Source of the DNA: Bacteroidales bacterium
Lineage (GTDB): Bacteria > Bacteroidota > Bacteroidia > Bacteroidales > JAAYJT01
Direction: 5' to 3'
Length of the DNA: 63,555 bases
NCBI GenBank assembly: GCA_014860575.1
Contig: JACZJK010000037.1
Location: 1 to 63,555, forward strand
Shown: positions 8,037 through 16,302 of the stretch, piece by piece
How positions within the stretch are numbered: the stretch's first letter is position 1
How the letters are laid out: each line of letters opens with the position of its first letter
Position numbers and translations under genes: made by a program
The notes under the pieces: model-generated
The model's database searches: none
Seen by the model: only the letters and a program-made list of their open reading frames with translations
What the model was told of the DNA's origin: nothing

Positions 8037-9740
8037 CTAATGGCTTTCAAGTATAAAATCAATTAATCTTTTCTTTCTCGACTCAATTTTATCTCTATCC
8101 CAAGTAAGATCATGTTTCGTCATCTGTAATATTTCTCTTTGCTGTGCAAGTTGAGTATAAGATTTTTTTTTAATTCTAAATGGTTTATTTCCAATAGATT
8201 CATTATGTGGGGCAGACAACAACAGATAATTCCCAAGACAATCAATACACTCTTGTTTAAATTTTTCGGTGTACCTACCATAACCTGAAGCAGGTTTTTC
8301 ATTTTCAGTTTGTGGGGCAATATGCTCTAAATGTGGTTTTTTTATTTTATCAAAACGAGTTAAACTATATCCTTTTTTGCCCTGGCTTTCAAGATAATTC
8401 TCGTATTTCCATAGTAAGAACCTTGCAGTTGGACGTTCAATTTTACCTTGAATAGAGTTTACTAATGCTGCTTTATTCCAATAAGCCCACCACCAATTAT
8501 CATCTGTTACATTTTTCATCCATTCAACTTTATCAATAAAAGGCTTTATGTCAGGTTGTTCGGATGTGAACTTTTGATAATCATCATTTATTCTTGATGT
8601 TAATTCAGCTCTTGTTCCGATAAGTCTATGCCGTAAAACAAGAGATTCCATTGATGAACAAATTCTACAAATGTCTTTTATTGGCAAGCCAAAAGAATAT
8701 GCTTTTATTACAAAGGGAATAGCAATTGCAAAACCACCAAGTGTTACAAGTGAATGAATTTCAATATTCTCTCTCTCGTCTTTACCGAAAAACGTGGTTA
8801 GATGCTCAAAACTAACTGCAAGCGAATTAGTAAATGACTTAATGAAAGGAATTGGATTTTTTTCTGATAGAAGCTTGTCTATTTTATCAATTGCATCTGA
8901 TTCCCAAAGAGAATTAAAATAAACTCTAAGCGTGTATACCAAAACATCATCTTCATCAATTTTGTATTCGATTGAAGATATTGATTTATAGATTTTTTCA
9001 AAACGGTTTTTAATTTCTTCAATCAGTTCATCTTTTTCTTCTCCACCGTATAGGTGAACATTAAACATAAACTGTGCTTTAATTATTTCAAGTTTTGAAG
9101 GGTCTTTTCCACGATTATTTTGAAAAATGAACATTTGAATAGCCTCTGATTCATTTCTTACTGGGTGTGTGGTGCAAGTTGCCTCACTTACTGTTTTAAG
9201 CATTTTAGTTAAATACTGCTCGTCCTTCTTCGCAAAAATTCTAGTAAAATAGTCAAATGCTCTTACAATACGTCTAGCAGATTCTGTTTCTAAACCAATC
9301 TTATTTTTTTTTGTCTGGTCAATGACATAGTCCTTAAATAGCTGATTATCATAGCCAACAGTTGAAAAAATGTACTTTGATTTTCTCTTAATCATATTCT
9401 CGTAAAGCACTTCTTCTTCATCAATTAAATTTCTTAATAGTTTTAGCCTAGTGTATAAAGCTGATAAAAAGATTACTATTGTAGTTAATCTTTGCTGTCC
9501 GTCAATTACTCCAAAATTACTATCCGATTTTTCTTCAAAAAGAAAATGTCCAAAATAGTAAGGATTTTTTGCATAACTTCGGTTGTAATCAATCAAGTCT
9601 TTTAGAAATACGTCCGTATGTGTGGCAAGATTACTACTTTGATTTTCTGCTGGGGTCTCCCAGGAATAGGATCGTTGATATGAAGGTACAAATATTTTGT
9701 TCCCAGCTAACATTCTGTTAATTGTTGTGGATGCTTCCAT
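8037..9740 (-). CDS. DUF262/DUF1524 (GmrSD-type) nuclease-like protein
   Basis: A 567-residue single-chain protein. The N-terminal DUF262 (ParB-like) half has VPSYQRSYSW (18-27) and the nucleotide-binding or nicking motif VIDGQQRLTT (78-87). The C-terminal DUF1524 HNH half has LEHIAPQ with His473, then GNYLLL and NESIGNKPF with a following Lys/Tyr. This layout matches the fused form of GmrS and GmrD, the type IV restriction enzyme that cuts glucosylated hydroxymethylcytosine DNA. Related fused proteins act in several phage-defence contexts. Modified-DNA specificity is inferred from the family only. It is the last clear member of the minus-strand array. Confidence 0.85.
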   Translation of the reverse strand: MEASTTINRMLAGNKIFVPSYQRSYSWETPAENQSSNLATHTDVFLKDLIDYNRSYAKNPYYFGHFLFEEKSDSNFGVIDGQQRLTTIVIFLSALYTRLKLLRNLIDEEEVLYENMIKRKSKYIFSTVGYDNQLFKDYVIDQTKKNKIGLETESARRIVRAFDYFTRIFAKKDEQYLTKMLKTVSEATCTTHPVRNESEAIQMFIFQNNRGKDPSKLEIIKAQFMFNVHLYGGEEKDELIEEIKNRFEKIYKSISSIEYKIDEDDVLVYTLRVYFNSLWESDAIDKIDKLLSEKNPIPFIKSFTNSLAVSFEHLTTFFGKDERENIEIHSLVTLGGFAIAIPFVIKAYSFGLPIKDICRICSSMESLVLRHRLIGTRAELTSRINDDYQKFTSEQPDIKPFIDKVEWMKNVTDDNWWWAYWNKAALVNSIQGKIERPTARFLLWKYENYLESQGKKGYSLTRFDKIKKPHLEHIAPQTENEKPASGYGRYTEKFKQECIDCLGNYLLLSAPHNESIGNKPFRIKKKSYTQLAQQREILQMTKHDLTWDRDKIESRKKRLIDFILESH

Positions 9741-10029
9741 AAAAGATTTTTTAGATCATCAATTCCTGAAAAGTAATTTCTTTATGCGTCAAAATATGTC
9801 ATTTTAAGAACCTGCCTGTGTGCCATTTTTCTTGCATTGGCTATAACGATAAGCATTTCATTCATCCTACCCAGAAACATGCAAATAAAGCTCGTGTGTA
9901 ATCTATTAAGGTTCCTGCCATTTACTGGTGTAGGCTTTTGTTGCTTTATTTCATGCCTCAAATATAATTATTAATAATTATGGGAGCTGTATTTCTGAAG
10001 TATTTTGCTCAAAACACAAGTTTTTGCTT

Positions 10030-10329
10030 TCATCTTGCCATAACACTCACCTCTGGCACACTCCCATTAATCTTATAAACGACATCTTTGCCAATTCCTC
10101 TATAGCTGAAAATCTTGAAGTAATAAACAACTTCTGGAATCAACCCACCTAAAGTAACCGTTTCTACCCCATAACCAACATTCCTGTTCCAAAAATCATC
10201 TGCTACGGGTATTTCATCAACTGGATCAGCAATAGCTTCAAATCCCTGATCACTCATCTGTACAAAATAACCATCAGGCAGTGTTGGTCCTGTTGCATCA
10301 GTCCAGGTAAGTTTCGAGTTGGACATCAT
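10030..10329 (-). pseudogene. Fragment of a secreted fibronectin-type-III-like protein
   Basis: A 99-codon frame whose product reads like the end of a Bacteroidota secreted protein. It starts inside a beta-sandwich-like region (LTWTDATGPTLPDGYFV) and includes the fibronectin-III-like phrase VYYFKIFSYRG. There is no signal peptide or sensible N-terminus and no Por-type sorting tail. It is flanked by long non-coding stretches on both sides. I regard it as a decayed gene remnant rather than an intact gene; a small intact protein cannot be excluded. Confidence 0.45.
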
Positions 10330-10576
10330 ACTTGGTATTTATGTCATCAGAGCAATAGCTTAAACAGGCATTTTCTCAAAAATAATTTTCATAAGATAAT
10401 TCCAAAAATTAAGGCTCCTTACATTTAAGTTCAAAAACCTGGTCAGCTTAATACGATGACAGGTGTATATAAATTGCTGACCAGGCTTAACGCTCCTTCC
10501 CTCATTGTCAAAGCAGCGCAGAACAAATATACGCTAGGAATGGTAAGATTTAAAATTTTCGCATTAAATTCGTTGC

Positions 10577-10951
10577 ATGTACGTTGACAACCTACCCGTA
10601 ATAAAAGTTTACGCAGTTACCCGCCAACCACAGGAAGATGAACTGCCAGGTTATAGAATTAGTAGCGGACACCAGGATTTCATTGAAAGAATGATGATGA
10701 AATACCAGATAAGTTCTGAGTATCCGCAATACTTCCTGGTAAAGATAGGAATGTCAGTATCAGCTAAACTGGTTGATATGGATGGTGTACCGACACACAT
10801 ATTCATTCAGTATTTTCCAAAGACTGATGACTTCCATTACTTCTCCTATCCTGATACCCAGGATTGCATTGAATGGTTCGGAAGGTTTTTTGAAATCCTG
10901 GTAGATATTTATAGTAGAAATCATCATAAAAGGGTGCACAAAACTGGCTAA
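10577..10951 (+). CDS. Hypothetical protein, 124 residues
   Basis: An ATG-started frame of 124 residues, acidic and aromatic in its middle and basic at the end (HHKRVHKTG). No signal peptide, membrane segment or known motif is visible. It is isolated, with 247 bp before and about 300 bp after it, and begins the plus-strand half of the island. It may be a real accessory gene or a chance frame. Amino-acid composition favours a real protein, but I do not recognise a family. Confidence 0.45.
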   Translation: MYVDNLPVIKVYAVTRQPQEDELPGYRISSGHQDFIERMMMKYQISSEYPQYFLVKIGMSVSAKLVDMDGVPTHIFIQYFPKTDDFHYFSYPDTQDCIEWFGRFFEILVDIYSRNHHKRVHKTG

Positions 10952-11250
10952 AAGCAGGGCGTTTTTACTGTTAAGGCATCTCAGAAAATTGACGAATACT
11001 GATAAAAAGCCAACGAATAATAAATAAATCCGCACTTATATACATTGAGTATTGATTTCAGTGATTAATTGCCGTATTTTAGCGGGCTATTGATGTTACT
11101 TGACACCATATCCATCACACCCATAAAACCACAATAAAAGCACTAAACCATAATCTCCACCTTAAAATAATATAGCTAAAAATACAGTCCATTCCCCAGA
11201 TCAAACAGGGATGTCTTAACACACAAAGAACCAATTCACATGCGTCAATT

Positions 11251-12045
11251 ATGAGAACCTACATTGCTACTCTAATACCTCGAATTAGGAAATTCAGTGA
11301 AAAGCTTGACAACCTGACCTTATTGACAAATCAACATTGGGTTGTTATTGATGAGTTAAGAAATTCAAAACTGGTTTACATATTTCGTGCTAACTATGAT
11401 CTTCTTATAGCCCAGGATGGTAAGGTTGAAAAAGGCAAATGGGAATATTTGGGGAATAACTCCCTTCTAATTGAAAGAAAGAATGAGAGTTTTTTATTCA
11501 GACATGGATTTTTCGATTCAAATGTTTTGGCTTTAAAGGTTGATGGTAAAGATGAATTTGCCTTCTTAGTAAATGAAAATAAGTATGGCGGGGATTTGAA
11601 CTCAATTGAAAAAGTGCTGGAATTCTTGGAACAGAAATATTTAAAGATAATAGAAATACCAGAACCACCTGAAGATATTATTCCTGAACCCATTCGTGAC
11701 AAAACCCCAGTGTTAATTAAAGAGATCAGTACGGGAGAAACTAGATATATTTCTAAATGGGAATGGGATGATCTGATAAGTTCGGGTGAATCAACTAAAT
11801 ATGAATTAATATCTGAAACTAAACCCACATATCCGCCAATGCAAAACGTAAAATTCATCGAACCAAATGAAGTAGAAAGGATTTTAGCGGAATTGGATGA
11901 TTTTACACCAGTATTAATAATGGATGCCAAGAGCGGATATTCCAGATATGTATCGAAACGTGAATGGATGGAGTACATAAATAGTGGCGAATCAATTAAA
12001 TATGGTGTTGTCACTATTGGGTCTTTTAAGACTGCTAAGCATTAA
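11251..12045 (+). CDS. Hypothetical protein with C-terminal tandem repeat of about 37 residues
   Basis: A 264-residue protein. Residues 27-130 match a pattern common in Bacteroidota proteins, HWVVID, then IFRANYDLLIAQDGKV, KWEYL, SLLIERKN and VLALKVDG. After a proline-rich linker come two copies of a 37-residue unit (152-188 and 219-255). Each begins TPVLI and continues with a G/S-rich turn, RY(I/V)SK and a tryptophan, then SGES and KY. The unit may be a small protein-interaction module. No signal peptide is present. Function is unknown. Confidence 0.62.
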   Translation: MRTYIATLIPRIRKFSEKLDNLTLLTNQHWVVIDELRNSKLVYIFRANYDLLIAQDGKVEKGKWEYLGNNSLLIERKNESFLFRHGFFDSNVLALKVDGKDEFAFLVNENKYGGDLNSIEKVLEFLEQKYLKIIEIPEPPEDIIPEPIRDKTPVLIKEISTGETRYISKWEWDDLISSGESTKYELISETKPTYPPMQNVKFIEPNEVERILAELDDFTPVLIMDAKSGYSRYVSKREWMEYINSGESIKYGVVTIGSFKTAKH

Positions 12046-12200
12046 CAATTAAATCTTATGCTTCTGTTGTAATTTATATGTCCAAATAGTCCTACTTCAT
12101 CTGATTATAGCACAGTTTGCAAACATTAATAAACGTGGCCATGATATATCCATACTTAAAATTGATAGTAATTAAATCTAACAAAAAAGTATTTAAGCAA

Positions 12201-13139
12201 ATGGTGTTTATTATTTGTAAACATTTGCTACTACTACAATCAATAGCGATTATTTTACTCAGTTGCAGTAATATTACGGAAAAAGCAGATAACGACTGGG
12301 TTTTACAAGGTCTGAAAGGAGAAGTTAAATCTATTAGAGAAGTCTCATATGAGGCTAATATGCATTTTGGCACTATTAATCAAGGTGTTAAGAAAAGGGA
12401 GAACCCTTTTGATAAAGACAGAGAATTAATTTTCGATAGAAAAGGAAGAATAATCAATGATGTTTATTATGAAGATGATGGAAATGTATTTGAAGCATAC
12501 AAATATACTTTTAATGAAGAAGGCAAATTAGTTGAACAAAGCTTTTACAATTCTGATGGTAATATAGAAAGTATTCACATACTTAAATATGATGAAAAAG
12601 GTCAACATATTGAAACAATTTTTTCTGATTCTAATGGTCAAATTAGGATGACAAATAAAAATGTATATAATGAAAGTGGTAAATTAATTGAAGAACTGTG
12701 GTTAGATTCCACAAAAAACATAACATCAATGTTTGAATTGAAGTATGATATTAGAGGAAACATTATCGAAAAAATCTGGTATGGACATGACAGTAATCTA
12801 GTTTCAAAATGGACATACACATATGATGACACAGGTATATTGATTGAAGAAAATCAGTTTGGTCCCAATGGTAAACGCTATAATATAAAGACTTACGATC
12901 AGAATGGAAATAAAATTGAAGAGAGCAGCTATGCACCTAATGGCAGTTTAAGAAGTAAGGTTTCATATATATACGATCAGAATGGAAATAAAATTGAAGA
13001 GAGCAGCTATGCACCTAATGGCATTATTAGTGCCTATAAGTATGAGTTAGATCAAAATGGTAATTGGTATAGGCAAATTAAATATGAAAATGAAATGCCA
13101 AAATATATCGTTGATAGAGTAATTGAATACTATGATTAA
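12201..13139 (+). CDS. Lipoprotein with YD/MORN-like repeats
   Basis: A 312-residue outer-layer lipoprotein. I place the start at ATG 12201 because it gives a proper lipoprotein signal: hydrophobic core then LLSC, with the acylated Cys at residue 22. The open frame extends further upstream to 12117 but that part is not signal-like. The mature protein is built of repeats of about 25 residues (pattern YDENGKLxEExxYxxxGN), as in RHS/YD-type and antitoxin-like repeat proteins. Two neighbouring repeats are identical at DNA level. It stands alone in the island; surface or periplasmic location is inferred from the lipobox. Confidence 0.65.
   Translation: MVFIICKHLLLLQSIAIILLSCSNITEKADNDWVLQGLKGEVKSIREVSYEANMHFGTINQGVKKRENPFDKDRELIFDRKGRIINDVYYEDDGNVFEAYKYTFNEEGKLVEQSFYNSDGNIESIHILKYDEKGQHIETIFSDSNGQIRMTNKNVYNESGKLIEELWLDSTKNITSMFELKYDIRGNIIEKIWYGHDSNLVSKWTYTYDDTGILIEENQFGPNGKRYNIKTYDQNGNKIEESSYAPNGSLRSKVSYIYDQNGNKIEESSYAPNGIISAYKYELDQNGNWYRQIKYENEMPKYIVDRVIEYYD
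12894..13023 (+). repeat. Perfect 52-bp direct repeat, 78-bp period, inside the lipoprotein gene
   Basis: Positions 12894-12945 and 12972-13023 are identical over 52 bp, starting TACGATCAGAATGG. The spacing of 78 bp equals 26 codons, exactly one protein repeat, so copy-number change would keep the frame. Other repeats in the gene are only similar in protein sequence, so this duplication is recent. Confidence 0.9.
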
Positions 13140-13393
13140 TACATAAATCAAACAATATTAGGCCTATTTAATTAACACAATCTAATGCATTTAAGATTGT
13201 GTCTGCTCATTTTTGGATTATCTAAATTTGTAAATTACTAACATCATATCATTTCCGGCTATACAAAGCGCCCTCAAAATTTTAAATTTTGTTAGTGTTT
13301 TAAAAAAGTTTGTACGTGGCAGGAAAAAGGGGGTATTTACACAATCTCAATTAGTTCTACATAGTTATCCCCCTATAAAAATTGCTAACGGCA

Positions 13394-13423
13394 TTGATTT
13401 CGCCTCTTTTGTGCTTATATTTG
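13394..13423 (+). promoter_or_regulatory. Bacteroidota-type promoter for the zinc-ribbon/membrane pair
   Basis: TTG at 13394-13396 is followed after 19 bp by TATATTTG at 13416-13423, a full match to the Bacteroidota consensus (TTG, 19-21 bp, TAnnTTTG). It lies about 60 bp before the ATG at 13484. The surrounding spacer (13140-13483, 344 bp) is otherwise AT-rich with no gene. Confidence 0.65.
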
Positions 13424-13483
13424 TATTAATTATATGCTTATTACTTTTAATTAGCTTTATATATCCATCAAAACCATGAAATT

Positions 13484-13696
13484 ATGTCACTACCCAACAG
13501 GCTTCAACAGATTGATTTAATTCTTAATGCCAGCAAAAAAAAGTCATCCCTTACAGCTGAGCAAAAGGAACTACTTAAAGAGCTTAGCTTAATCAAAAAA
13601 CATAAACTGCTTGACGAGTTTAGCGATTTCCCTAAAGCCCATATTGTTATTGGTGGTCCTATTGGCAATTGCCCCACTTGTGGGAGAAAACTCTGA
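13484..13696 (+). CDS. Small protein with C-terminal zinc-ribbon knuckle
   Basis: A 70-residue protein. The N-terminal two thirds is a lysine-rich helix (likely coiled coil), and the C-terminus ends in a CPTCGRKL knuckle preceded by a Gly/Ile-rich turn. Only one CxxC pair is present, so metal binding would need a dimer or partner. The stop is 6 bp before the next ATG (13703), so the two genes are surely co-transcribed from the promoter at 13394-13423. Function unknown. Confidence 0.6.
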   Translation: MSLPNRLQQIDLILNASKKKSSLTAEQKELLKELSLIKKHKLLDEFSDFPKAHIVIGGPIGNCPTCGRKL

Positions 13697-13702
13697 TTCT
13701 TT

Positions 13703-14500
13703 ATGGCCAAAGGTTATTACATAGTCAGTGAAATACCTAAAGGTACTAAAAAAGATCTTGTTATAAATTTAGCAAGTAGTGAACCTGAAGTTATTCCTAT
13801 TGAGCAGCAAGAGCTTATCGTTGCCATTGCGGAAACTCTTGAAGTTATTACAGCTCTTTATGAATCTGATGATGATTCGTTTCACTTGTGTTTTGATAGA
13901 ATTAAAAATCTTGCATCTTTAGGTTTAGTAGGGGACAATGCTCAACCTCAGCAAGCATTTGTTTACCTTGAACAATTTAGAAACGAGATTACAAATAAAG
14001 AAGGTGGTCATGTAAAGAACAAATACCTTAAAGAATTAGGCAGGCTCGCATTGATTTATGGATTGCCTCCATTCGTAGTGGGTATGTTATTTTACAGCTT
14101 AGTCTATCTAAACAACCATTTCGACTGTCTAAATCTCTTAATTTCACCTAATTCATTAATAGCAAATTTGTTAATTCTTTGGTCGGGAGTAATGGTTGGA
14201 GTTTGGCTTTCTTTTGCAATTACTAAAACTTATATTGAGTTTAAAGATTTGACAATTATTGAAAAGGATAGGCTAGAACCATCTCTTCGGTTGATTTTCA
14301 CAGGTATTCTTGGAATCATCTTTAGCTTACTATTCATTACTAAAATAATTGTTATTAACATTGGCAGCCTCTCTTCATCTATGATCGAAGATCAACCTAT
14401 CCCTGCATTTGTATTGGGTGTATTACTTGGATTAAATGAAAAAATTCTTGGAAGCACCATTAAAAAGAAATCAAAGGAAATGTTTACCAAGGATACTTAA
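13703..14500 (+). CDS. Membrane protein with soluble N-terminal domain and four helices
   Basis: A 265-residue protein. Residues 1-115 are soluble and mostly helical. They are followed by four hydrophobic segments (about 117-136, 149-172, 195-215 and 226-245) and a lysine-rich tail (IKKKSKEMF). No signal peptide or catalytic motif is seen. Together with the small zinc-ribbon protein it forms a two-gene accessory unit. A soluble sensor plus membrane effector would fit such a layout, but that is speculation and I do not recognise either family. Confidence 0.62.
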   Translation: MAKGYYIVSEIPKGTKKDLVINLASSEPEVIPIEQQELIVAIAETLEVITALYESDDDSFHLCFDRIKNLASLGLVGDNAQPQQAFVYLEQFRNEITNKEGGHVKNKYLKELGRLALIYGLPPFVVGMLFYSLVYLNNHFDCLNLLISPNSLIANLLILWSGVMVGVWLSFAITKTYIEFKDLTIIEKDRLEPSLRLIFTGILGIIFSLLFITKIIVINIGSLSSSMIEDQPIPAFVLGVLLGLNEKILGSTIKKKSKEMFTKDT

Positions 14501-14880
14501 ATTATTTTGACTGGCTTTCTTGCCAGAATTGTTATTTATCGCTTCTTTAAACTATAAGTATCACTAAAAATCCCACAAATTATAATTAGGCAAAGATGTC
14601 TAAATTTTCTTGTCAAATCCAATAGCCGCTCATTCAGAAAGAAAATTTTATAATTCTCATAAACTTTGTAAGTGGTAAATAGTTAAACCGCTCTGCCCCG
14701 CCTATCTAATCAGACCAAACTGCTATCCATTCCAAAATTTTTTAAAAATTTTTAAAGGTTGGATATTGGTGAGTGCTGACTGACTCCATTACACCCCACC
14801 TAAACTTCGTGGTTGGGTTGTTACCCGGCCAGCTTTTCAAAAACTCACCAGTGGCTAACGCCACCCAAAATCAAAATGCT
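14501..14880. other. Non-coding stretch between membrane gene and mobile module
   Basis: AT-rich DNA with no convincing gene. A GTG at 14773 opens a frame that continues into the gene below, but the residues coded before 14881 do not look like a conserved N-terminus. No terminator or clear promoter is recognised. Confidence 0.4.
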
Positions 14881-15204
14881 ATGACAGCAACAACTAACAG
14901 CATTCCGAAGTCAGTCAGGACTCCCGCAGAAGTGGTAGAAGAAATGACTGCACCTGGTTTCAACATGGATCAGGAGTACACATTCAAAATGCGAAGCTTC
15001 CGTTACCGTAATAACTGGGCCTTTGCAACAGTAGTTTACAAGGAAGCAACCATTGAGATTCTCATTGGTGAAACAGCTTCTTATCCATTGCCAGCCATGC
15101 TCCAGGCAAAACAATTTGGCGGCAATGTCTATGGTACCTTTAAAGGCTACCACAATCACAACGGGATTGATTACCCCCGGTTCTGGAATGTTAGCGTAGG
15201 CTAG
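14881..15204 (+). CDS. Hypothetical mobile-element protein
   Basis: About 107 residues from ATG 14881; a GTG start at 14773 would add 36 residues. The product has a strand-rich middle (FKMRSFRYRNNWAFATVVY, then ATIEILIG) and an aromatic end (YHNHNGIDYPRFWNV). No family is recognised. It precedes the ArdC-like gene, from which it is separated by a hairpin at 15302-15330. GC content rises here compared with the DNA to the left, in line with the mobile module to the right. Confidence 0.5.
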   Translation: MTATTNSIPKSVRTPAEVVEEMTAPGFNMDQEYTFKMRSFRYRNNWAFATVVYKEATIEILIGETASYPLPAMLQAKQFGGNVYGTFKGYHNHNGIDYPRFWNVSVG

Positions 15205-15301
15205 CACTCCAGGCCCTTCGGGGCTTATATATGCCTTTGTGAGCCAGTTATAGACCTGGCAATCCCTTTGCTGTTTTTGGGAGTTTTTAAAAGCAGCTTG
15301 T

Positions 15302-15336
15302 GAGAGGGGCGGCTAAACACCGTCCCTTTCTTATTT
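15302..15336 (+). terminator. Hairpin with T-rich tail after the hypothetical gene
   Basis: GAGAGGGGCGG at 15302-15312 pairs with CCGTCCCTTTC at 15320-15330 (11 bp with two G-U pairs, 7-nt loop) and is followed by TTATTT. A smaller hairpin with a TTCG loop lies upstream just after the gene (AGGCCC-TTCG-GGGCTT). Together they probably end transcription before the ArdC-like gene. Confidence 0.45.
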
Positions 15337-15407
15337 ATATTACCGCAAAGGCAATATTAGCTCCGTAACCGAAGGAAATTATATCAAATAATTAATCCGG
15401 TTATACC

Positions 15408-16289
15408 ATGAAGCGTAATTTATATGAACAGATAACCCAACAGGTTATAGATAATCTCGAAAAGGCAGGGTCATGGAAGAAGTTATGGGAAGTACCACAG
15501 CCAGTCAGTTTGAATGGACATCATTACCAGGGAATCAATTACCTGTTGCTATCAACTGACCAATTTACATCACCAGTGTGGGGAACCTTTAACCAGGTGC
15601 GGCAGAATGGTGGTTGCGTCAATAAAGGTGAAAAATCTACCCTTGTAGTATTCTGGAAGCGATTGATTGATTCTACAAAGGATAAGGATACAGGTGAAGC
15701 CAAACAAAATGTCCACTATTTGCTTCGCTACTATCTGGTATTCAATGTTGAACAATGCACCTTTGACGACATCGGCAAGGTTAAAATTAATACCCTTTCC
15801 AGGGCCTCAGAGAGCCTCTCTAACGAACGCAATATACAGGCTGAAGAGATTATCGGCAATATGCCGGAACCACCTCACATCAGGCTTGGAATGCACGACA
15901 CACCATCATATATACCTGCATTGGATATCTTAGAAATGCCTGAGCAGAAATACTTCTTCAGCATCGAAGCCTACTATGCAGCATTCTTTCATGAACTCAT
16001 TCATTCTACAGGACATAAAAAGCGTTTGAACCGGTTTGAAGCTGACCAATTCAGCAATAAGGAGAAATACTCAAAGGAAGAACTGGTGGCTGAATTAGGT
16101 GCTGCATACCTGCAAACCATAGCAGGAATCAACTACAATGCTGATAACACTTCCGCTTACATCAAAAGCTGGTTACGAGTATTGAAAGACAACCCTACCT
16201 GGATTACCTGGGCTGCTGGTCGTGCTCAAAAAGCATGTGAATTCATTGTGCCGGCACTTGTACCGGAAAACATCTGTGTTGAAACTTAA
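15408..16289 (+). CDS. ArdC-like ssDNA-binding/zincin protein
   Basis: A 293-residue protein with the two-part ArdC plan. The N-terminal region (residues 1-130) has the ArdC pattern: Y-I-Q with WxxPW-like WEVPQP, NGHHYQGIN, then GEKSTLVVFWKR. The C-terminal zincin-like metallopeptidase has HELIHSTGH (195-203) and the downstream EELVAELGAA supplying a further acidic ligand. ArdC proteins of plasmids and integrative elements bind single-stranded DNA and can protect incoming DNA from restriction. It starts a run of four genes with gaps of 2-14 bp, ending at the MBL-fold gene, so it is most likely the first gene of the element's recombination operon. Confidence 0.85.
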   Translation: MKRNLYEQITQQVIDNLEKAGSWKKLWEVPQPVSLNGHHYQGINYLLLSTDQFTSPVWGTFNQVRQNGGCVNKGEKSTLVVFWKRLIDSTKDKDTGEAKQNVHYLLRYYLVFNVEQCTFDDIGKVKINTLSRASESLSNERNIQAEEIIGNMPEPPHIRLGMHDTPSYIPALDILEMPEQKYFFSIEAYYAAFFHELIHSTGHKKRLNRFEADQFSNKEKYSKEELVAELGAAYLQTIAGINYNADNTSAYIKSWLRVLKDNPTWITWAAGRAQKACEFIVPALVPENICVET

Positions 16290-16302
16290 ACCAATTATTA
16301 TC

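Noticed and set aside
12117-12200. Upstream extension of the YD-repeat lipoprotein gene
   Set aside because: The extra 28 residues destroy the lipoprotein signal; the ATG at 12201 gives a standard lipobox.
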